25,583 nucleotides of DNA, taken from positions 1 through 25,583 of the IMG/VR virus record IMGVR_UViG_3300014880_000043. One strand, 5' to 3'. A model generated the notes under the pieces. That model made no database searches and was not told where the DNA came from. It saw only the letters and a list, made by a program, of their open reading frames with translations. Source of the DNA: a virus. A program made the position numbers and the translations under genes. Shown one piece after another: positions 21,023 to 25,583 of the stretch (positions within the stretch are counted from its first letter, which is position 1; each line of letters opens with the position of its first letter).

Positions 21023-23160
21023 TATGCTCTCCTGATTAGTGTTGCGGCCGCGGTTACATTAGTTGGTTTAGCAGGTGAACCATGCTTCGCTTTATGCTTA
21101 GCGATGATAAGTTTCGCCATCTCCTTACCGATATCACCTTCATTCCATTTGGGCTGTTCACCCTTGTTCATAACAGCATGAAAGTGACGACGTTTACGTT
21201 CCACGATTTCGTCAAGATGTCCGTCAATAGTTCCTTCACCTTCGGTGAATGTAATATTGATTTGTTTGGAAAGTTGACCAATACGACGGAATCTACCAGG
21301 TGCCGCTTGGTCCTCATTCTGTGGATTCCATTGTCTCTCATGCATTACACTATCTGAACAAGTTTGAAGGTCAATACCTTCACCACTCGCCAAAGTAGAT
21401 GCAACCATGATAGCGCGAGGAAGTTTATTGAATAACTCCTGTGCTTCAAATCTCTCAGCGTCTGACATCTCGGCGATGATTTTCAGAACAGGAATCTTTT
21501 CGATAAACTCCTTATGATTCTCATCCTGATATCGTTCGCACAATCCATCGAACAGAATGCGGCCGACATCTTTGTGATGAAAGAAGATAACTAATTTCTT
21601 ATCAGTATCTTCAATGAATTCTTCCGCGAATGACATCGTAGCAGGAATCTTAGCGAGGCCCGTGATGTGACGCATACGGGACATCTTAGCTAAGATTTCG
21701 ATACCATTCAGACTATCCTCAGTTCCATCGATAACGAACTGATTATACCACGCTACAAATTCTGATGTAGCGTCGTCATATGTAGTCTGTGAGAACTCGT
21801 CTAATTGAATAGCGAGTTTAGTGCGGTTGATATCAGGAAATTCATCCATGACTTCATTGTATTCACGGCGAATAACGATATCCTGAACATATTCCCTGAA
21901 CTTCTTAGGATTGCGGATGCCACCCTGTTTCTTCTTGTTACCTTCCCAATAGAAATCTACCCACGTATCAAGATAATGCTGATGTGAGTAGAACTTAGTG
22001 GGTGATAGCATGTTGAGGACAGGAAAGAATTCCTCGCCTCTGTTTTTCCAAGGAGTTCCTGATAATGGAAGGACTTTGATGTTGGTATCTTTTACGAGCT
22101 TCCGCACCTCTTGAGTGCGGCTACTATCAGGATTCTTAATCTGCTGGCATTCGTCGAGAACTACAGTCTTAAGTCCGAGCTTCGCTAATTTCTCTGTGGG
22201 AAATCTCTTGAGTAAATCATAACTAATGATGTATGACTTGAGACCAGGAAGAATAGCATCTTTGGAAGTATTGATTACCTGCGCGAGATAATCAGGACCA
22301 TGCCAACGAACTATCTGTTTAAACCAGTTAAATTTGATAGCAGATTTGACGACGTAAAGGACAGGATATCGTTCAGGATGATAGCGGAGATATGCGAGAA
22401 TCTGAACAGTCTTACCAAGGCCCATATCATCGAATAAACCGGCGCCCTTCTGTATGGCACAAGCTGCTTCAATGAATCTAGCTCCAGTAACTTGAAATTC
22501 AAATAGTTTGAATTCTCCACATCCATCACATTTATTCTTAGTGAATACATGTTTACATGACTTGACTTCAGGTTTCCACCAATTACTTACTAGTTCCTGG
22601 AATGGTGTTCCCTTAGGAATGACTTTCTTGATGATGTGGAAACATTCAAGAGTAATCATTTTTACTTGATTACCTTGTTTATCCACTGTCATGTAAGAAA
22701 ATTTCTCTTTCGCTACTTTACCACAATCAGGGCATTTATCCTGTAATCGTGTGACCTTATGTGTAACATTGCGGATGACCTGGACGACTTCTTTTTCTTC
22801 GGTGATAACTTCTACTGTATGTCCTGAGCGTATTGCATCGATGATATGTGGTGGCAAACTCAGATGAGAACATGGTTGAGTATTATCACAACCGATTTCA
22901 CGCGCTTTAGCTTCCCATACACTATCATGACCGTGACCAGGAGTTAAGGCATGAGCTACTTCATGCTTAATCGTGCATACAACTTCCTTGTATGGATGGA
23001 TATCGATGTGGTGTGCATTTAACATGATGACCTTATCACCATGCATACATAATCCGAGGAATGGTAAATCAGGGTCTGAAGAAATACGGATAGACCATTT
23101 ATTCAATCCGTGTTTATTCAATTCCTCACGTAGAAATGTTGATGCTGTATTTCTATCCAT
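21022..23160 (-). CDS. SprT-like zinc protease fused to SNF2-family helicase, 712 aa
   Basis: The N-terminal domain (1-100) has H66-E-V-A-H70 with HGHDSVWEAKAREIGC after it, the SprT/SPRTN-type zinc metalloprotease signature. Zinc-ribbon cysteines follow (CPDCG 143-147, C202 with H204, CDGCG 211-215). The SNF2 engine comes next: Walker A DDMGLGKT (244-251), DECQ (336-339), LSGTPWKN (366-373), and the motif VI region APGRFRRIGQ near residue 640. SPRTN proteases cut proteins crosslinked to DNA, and SNF2 enzymes move along dsDNA using ATP. The fusion could clear bound proteins from phage DNA. Both active sites look complete. AGGAA lies eight bases before ATG 23160. Confidence 0.88.
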   Translation of the reverse strand: MDRNTASTFLREELNKHGLNKWSIRISSDPDLPFLGLCMHGDKVIMLNAHHIDIHPYKEVVCTIKHEVAHALTPGHGHDSVWEAKAREIGCDNTQPCSHLSLPPHIIDAIRSGHTVEVITEEKEVVQVIRNVTHKVTRLQDKCPDCGKVAKEKFSYMTVDKQGNQVKMITLECFHIIKKVIPKGTPFQELVSNWWKPEVKSCKHVFTKNKCDGCGEFKLFEFQVTGARFIEAACAIQKGAGLFDDMGLGKTVQILAYLRYHPERYPVLYVVKSAIKFNWFKQIVRWHGPDYLAQVINTSKDAILPGLKSYIISYDLLKRFPTEKLAKLGLKTVVLDECQQIKNPDSSRTQEVRKLVKDTNIKVLPLSGTPWKNRGEEFFPVLNMLSPTKFYSHQHYLDTWVDFYWEGNKKKQGGIRNPKKFREYVQDIVIRREYNEVMDEFPDINRTKLAIQLDEFSQTTYDDATSEFVAWYNQFVIDGTEDSLNGIEILAKMSRMRHITGLAKIPATMSFAEEFIEDTDKKLVIFFHHKDVGRILFDGLCERYQDENHKEFIEKIPVLKIIAEMSDAERFEAQELFNKLPRAIMVASTLASGEGIDLQTCSDSVMHERQWNPQNEDQAAPGRFRRIGQLSKQINITFTEGEGTIDGHLDEIVERKRRHFHAVMNKGEQPKWNEGDIGKEMAKLIIAKHKAKHGSPAKPTNVTAAATLIRRA

Positions 23161-23367
23161 TTACTTATTCCTCAGTTGACGAGGACCAGTGTAAGTCTGA
23201 CAAACGCGGCAGACTTCATAACAATCACTAATACCATGATGGCTCATCGCGTCATGATAGTTGTATGTCAGACAAGTGCGGCAGTATTGAAAACCACCAT
23301 CGATTAATGGCATATGTGGATTCTCCACACATCCATCTTTCACTAGTTGTTCAATGGTGAGAATCAT
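23161..23367 (-). CDS. Cys/His-rich zinc-binding protein, 68 aa
   Basis: C13, YCRTC (29-32) and YEVCRVC (53-56), with several His residues (YHDAMSHHG) between them, give one or two zinc sites. ATG 23367 shares TAATG with the upstream gene, and its stop abuts the helicase gene. It resembles the ribbons inside the SNF2 fusion but is not an obvious duplicate. Possibly a DNA-binding or accessory subunit; function unknown. Confidence 0.6.
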   Translation of the reverse strand: MILTIEQLVKDGCVENPHMPLIDGGFQYCRTCLTYNYHDAMSHHGISDCYEVCRVCQTYTGPRQLRNK

Positions 23368-24128
23368 TATTTTGTCTCAATATTGGATGAAGCAGCTTTA
23401 GCCTTAGCAAGAAATGCCAGAATCTCTTTCGTGGCATCCTCAGGTGAGATATTCTTCTGAACACAAGTCTGTTGAATCATGTATTCAGGAATACCGGATT
23501 CGGCCGCGAACTTCTTAACTTCCGCCTTATCGATTTTCTTCGTTTTGATTGTGGCCGGTTTGACAGCCTTGACAGCGCCCGGCTGATAGTTGATATCTGC
23601 AATCTTTAGTTTCTCGCGTTCCTCAGAACGGAGCTGATTAGCAAGAGTATTCAGATAAACCTGTTCGGCTTTCTGTTTTGATACTGCATCGCTAATAGTC
23701 TGATTCGCATCGAAAATCACCTGTTGATTTTTCAAGAAACGAGCTTTAACTTCTGACGCTAGAGCGTATGGCTTATTGGTAATGTTAGCGTCATTATCAA
23801 TAGCCGCTTTCAGTTCTACGATTGAAAGAGTTTCTGCATTGAACAGGTCCGTAAGGACATTCACGCTATTATCAATTTCATGAGCTTTCGCTAATGCAAT
23901 GTTCATTTCATTAACACGTGTAGTCTGTGCGGATGCTGACATTCTGTCAGCATATGATTTTCGTTCCAATTCAATACAAGTAGGACACATTAACATTGTG
24001 TCGTGAATTTCCATCTTGCCTACGTTTGGGCAGGATTCACATGTAGCAGCGTCCGTATGGTCAATAGATGGACGTTTGCATACGCCGCATAGTTTGACGT
24101 TACCGATGGAAGGATGGAAGGAATGCAT
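23367..24128 (-). CDS. Zinc-finger plus coiled-coil protein, 253 aa
   Basis: The first 55 residues carry three cysteine pairs, CGVC (14-17), CESC (30-33) and CPTC (48-51), a probable binuclear zinc unit. Residues 58-190 are a long charged helix or coiled coil (NIALAKAHEIDNSVNVLTDL ... QLRSEEREKLKIAD). The last 60 residues are Lys/Ala-rich with a possible small UBA- or HeH-like helical unit (VKKFAAESGIPEYMIQQTC). I do not recognise a named family. It is joined by TAATG to both neighbours. A scaffold for the replication-recombination proteins would fit, but this is inference. Confidence 0.55.
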   Translation of the reverse strand: MHSFHPSIGNVKLCGVCKRPSIDHTDAATCESCPNVGKMEIHDTMLMCPTCIELERKSYADRMSASAQTTRVNEMNIALAKAHEIDNSVNVLTDLFNAETLSIVELKAAIDNDANITNKPYALASEVKARFLKNQQVIFDANQTISDAVSKQKAEQVYLNTLANQLRSEEREKLKIADINYQPGAVKAVKPATIKTKKIDKAEVKKFAAESGIPEYMIQQTCVQKNISPEDATKEILAFLAKAKAASSNIETK

Positions 24129-24274
24129 TATCGTTTCCTTCCATCATGTTTATCGCACACGCCGATTCTATCTTGTGGAAGTGAATTGTTACGTAATGAA
24201 ATGGTAGGAATCGAGCGCGGCAGGATACGAACCCGGCGGACTTTCTTACATACTGTGCAGAAGAATCTTTTCAT
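24128..24274 (-). CDS. Small basic zinc-finger protein, 48 aa
   Basis: ATG 24274 follows AGGACAGG, and the frame of 48 codons ends in TAATG shared with the 253-aa gene. The product begins MKRFFCTVCKKVRRVRILPR and ends VCDKHDGRKR: C-x2-C plus C-x2-H with many Arg/Lys, a likely nucleic-acid-binding ribbon. Function unknown. Confidence 0.6.
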   Translation of the reverse strand: MKRFFCTVCKKVRRVRILPRSIPTISLRNNSLPQDRIGVCDKHDGRKR

Positions 24275-24306
24275 TTAACCTGTCCTTACGGAACTGAGGT
24301 TTACTC

Positions 24307-24429
24307 TTACTTACTTAGAATCTTGTATTCGTCGGCACGCTTTTGAAAACAAGTTGGACAGTAACGCCCTGTATAGGCATTTCCTGTCATTGGCTTAAAT
24401 TTCTTCTCGCATCGAATACATTTTTTCAT
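24307..24429 (-). CDS. Small zinc-ribbon protein, 40 aa
   Basis: ATG 24429 opens 40 codons: MKKCIRCEKKFKP, then GRYCPTCFQKRADEY. Two C-x2-C knuckles about 20 residues apart make a minimal treble-clef or ribbon, close in style to the next two genes. The site upstream is weak. It starts four bases after the stop of the 51-aa gene. Confidence 0.6.
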   Translation of the reverse strand: MKKCIRCEKKFKPMTGNAYTGRYCPTCFQKRADEYKILSK

Positions 24430-24433
24430 TGAA

Positions 24434-24589
24434 CTAGTCTAGATTCATGATAACGAAATTGACCATATCGTTTTTCGACTCTATGGTAGTCGCGATGATA
24501 CCAATGATTGCGACCGGATATGTTCCTCTTACATCGATTTTCACACTGTCATTCAGGACACACGGCAGATTTAATAGCCATTCTCTCAT
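24434..24589 (-). CDS. Hypothetical beta-rich protein, 51 aa, first gene after the promoter
   Basis: ATG 24589 has AAAGGATA upstream, and the frame runs 51 codons (MREWLLNLPCVLNDSVKIDV ... TTIESKNDMVNFVIMNLD). It looks like a small beta-barrel or OB/SH3-like peptide. It is the first gene downstream of the sigma-54-like promoter at 24647-24663, so it may be among the first expressed. No family recognised. Confidence 0.6.
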   Translation of the reverse strand: MREWLLNLPCVLNDSVKIDVRGTYPVAIIGIIATTIESKNDMVNFVIMNLD

Positions 24590-24646
24590 TTCATTATCCT
24601 TTCAAAATATTGTGTCGTCTAAGTCCCATCACCTGCACAGTGATAG

Positions 24647-24663
24647 TGCGAAAATCGTGCCAA
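24647..24663 (-). promoter_or_regulatory. Leftward sigma-54-like (-24/-12) promoter
   Basis: The minus strand reads TTGGCACG-ATTT-TCGCA. The sigma-54 consensus is TTGGCACG-N4-TTGCA/T, so one base differs, and the GG-to-GC distance is the required 12. Transcription would start near 24636 and read into the 51-aa gene. It lies in one of the longest non-coding gaps (24590-24793). The call rests on the consensus match only. Confidence 0.55.
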
Positions 24664-24702
24664 GAGCTAAGTCCTTTGTTTTCAATCATTTAGCTCTTGG
24701 CA
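24658..24702. repeat. 13-bp perfect inverted repeat overlapping the promoter
   Basis: TGCCAAGAGCTAA (24658-24670) and TTAGCTCTTGGCA (24690-24702) are exact reverse complements separated by 19 bases. The first arm contains most of the -24 box of the leftward promoter. A third partial copy, TTGGCACG, lies at 24725-24732. It could be an operator, or an RNA hairpin if transcribed from upstream. Confidence 0.8.
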
Positions 24703-24751
24703 TAACTTTTGAAAGTGTCCGATTTTGGCACGTCAGTTACAATTCTGAGGG

Positions 24752-24768
24752 GCGAACAGAAAGCGAAC
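24752..24768. repeat. Paired GCGAAC direct repeats, 11-bp phase
   Basis: GCGAAC occurs at 24752-24757 and again at 24763-24768, one helical turn apart, about 120-130 bp upstream of the predicted leftward start site. That is a usual place for an activator site. No binding protein is identified. Confidence 0.4.
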
Positions 24769-24793
24769 AAACGATTACAAAGTTCATTTTATA

Positions 24794-25519
24794 TTATTCT
24801 GTCGGTTTATCTATTGAATTAGGTGAGAATGCGTTAGGATTATTCTTTAATTGTTCTCTGAGTTCTGTAAGCATATCGGCTGAATTGAATGTTCCACTCA
24901 TTATATCGATTGGTTTAGTTGGTTCGATGATTGGTTCAATTATGGGAGTAATAATTGATTCTGATTCTTCAGTAGGTTCATATATTGAATAATCTGAAAG
25001 TGGTTTTATTGTAACTACTTTACGTAACATTAATTGATATTCTTCTTGAGTATGTTTATGCTCATCTTCGCCAGCTATTTTATAGATTTTATTTCTACAA
25101 GTATCACAATACATTTCACCGTAACAAGAATATACTTTACCCCAACCATTACATGCGTCACAATTTGTTTCTTTTATTTGTTCATTTTTATTTTCTAGAG
25201 CTTCCTTTTCCTTACGGGCGATGTATTCATCAAGTGATTCATTATTTACACCTTTAGTTACTAATTCTTGATGAATTTCTAGAATGGTTGAATCACAACT
25301 ACCACATGATGGAAAATCCTCTTTCATGTTGTTATGGTCCATTACGAACGTATTACCACAGTTCCAGCAGATTGATTTGCGGCCGAGTACATATGCATTC
25401 GCTTGTGTCGGATATACAACGAATGCGCAATCTGGAAATTGACAACGCCATACTGTATGATTTAGCGTATTTACTTGTAGAAATTTGTGAATATGTTTCG
25501 GTGTTCCTTTGTGTTTCAT
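24794..25519 (-). CDS. Multi-zinc-finger protein, 241 aa
   Basis: The protein has several cysteine pairs: RCQFPDC (25-31), ICWNCG (near 50), SCGSC (near 72), NCDACNGWG (near 120, DnaJ-like C-x2-C-x-G-x-G) and YCDTC (near 138). The C-terminal 100 residues are acidic and repetitive (IITPIIEPIIEPTKPI) and probably disordered. It may bind nucleic acid or bridge proteins; no named family. ATG 25519 has a strong AAGGAG site about eight bases upstream. It precedes the promoter gap, so it may belong to a separate transcript. Confidence 0.65.
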   Translation of the reverse strand: MKHKGTPKHIHKFLQVNTLNHTVWRCQFPDCAFVVYPTQANAYVLGRKSICWNCGNTFVMDHNNMKEDFPSCGSCDSTILEIHQELVTKGVNNESLDEYIARKEKEALENKNEQIKETNCDACNGWGKVYSCYGEMYCDTCRNKIYKIAGEDEHKHTQEEYQLMLRKVVTIKPLSDYSIYEPTEESESIITPIIEPIIEPTKPIDIMSGTFNSADMLTELREQLKNNPNAFSPNSIDKPTE

Positions 25520-25556
25520 TTGATTTTCTCCTTATTATATAAGCTGTTTTTCAGAG

Positions 25557-25583
25557 CCCCCCTCCCCCACTGACTCCCCATCC
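25557..25583. other. C-rich/G-rich window end
   Basis: The last 27 bases contain C-runs of six, five and four, unlike the AT-rich DNA elsewhere. On the minus strand they are G-runs that could form a G-quadruplex upstream of the 241-aa gene. It could equally be an assembly or sequencing artefact at the contig edge. Confidence 0.4.

Noticed and set aside
24743-24789. 16-codon frame (MNFVIVCSLSVRPSEL) just after the 241-aa gene
   Set aside because: Too short to support as a gene, although a leader peptide cannot be excluded.
24447-24992. Plus-strand open frame of 181 codons
   Set aside because: It runs antisense to the 241-aa zinc-finger gene, the promoter gap and the 51-aa gene, has no ribosome binding site, and its protein looks like random hydrophobic sequence.

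Overview
The window is a piece of a tailed double-stranded DNA bacteriophage (Caudoviricetes), not a bacterial chromosome. Virion-type genes fill the + strand on the left. An unbroken run of small, overlapping replication and accessory genes fills the - strand on the right. There is one phage tRNA and no cellular housekeeping gene. The DNA is AT-rich and about 97% coding. The large ejection-type proteins, with no tape-measure gene in view, suggest podovirus-like morphology, but terminase, portal and capsid genes lie outside the window. The host cannot be named.

Left arm, + strand, 1-7980 (late genes): the end of a virion or fibre protein, a 298-aa probable appendage protein, a 104-aa M15-type peptidase (candidate endolysin), a GNAT-like protein, a 429-aa protein ending in an S74 intramolecular chaperone, a 425-aa Gly/Pro/Gln-rich protein, a 1165-aa ejection or polyvalent-type protein with 16-residue N-terminal repeats, and a 45-aa two-helix membrane peptide. 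Nearly all are coupled by 1-8 nt overlaps or gaps of a few bases.

Convergence, 7981-8076: a tRNA-Leu(UAA) on the - strand sits where the two transcription directions meet.

Right arm, - strand, 25519 down to 8077 (early and middle genes). The replication-recombination core is a SprT-protease/SNF2-helicase fusion, a Cas4/RecB-like nuclease with a probable Fe-S cluster, a Sak4/RecA-like ATPase with an altered Walker A, a DUF669-like ssDNA-binding protein, a family A DNA polymerase with an N-terminal uracil-DNA-glycosylase-like domain (SPO1 type) and a DUF3987-type helicase/primase-like ATPase. Between them lie an Acb2/Tad1-domain protein (candidate anti-CBASS nucleotide sponge), a cold-shock-domain protein, a ParB-like protein, a broken HNH homing endonuclease, a DUF1599/MazG-like protein and about a dozen zinc-ribbon proteins. 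At least ten genes shorter than 60 codons were found by reading the gaps.

The most interesting non-coding signals are two. A roughly 170-nt element with nested complementary arms lies just upstream of the cold-shock-domain gene (15536-15702). A leftward promoter at 24647-24663 closely fits the sigma-54 -24/-12 consensus; a 13-bp inverted repeat overlaps its -24 box, and paired GCGAAC repeats lie about 120 bp upstream. The hexamer CGGCCG is also strongly over-represented for such AT-rich DNA.
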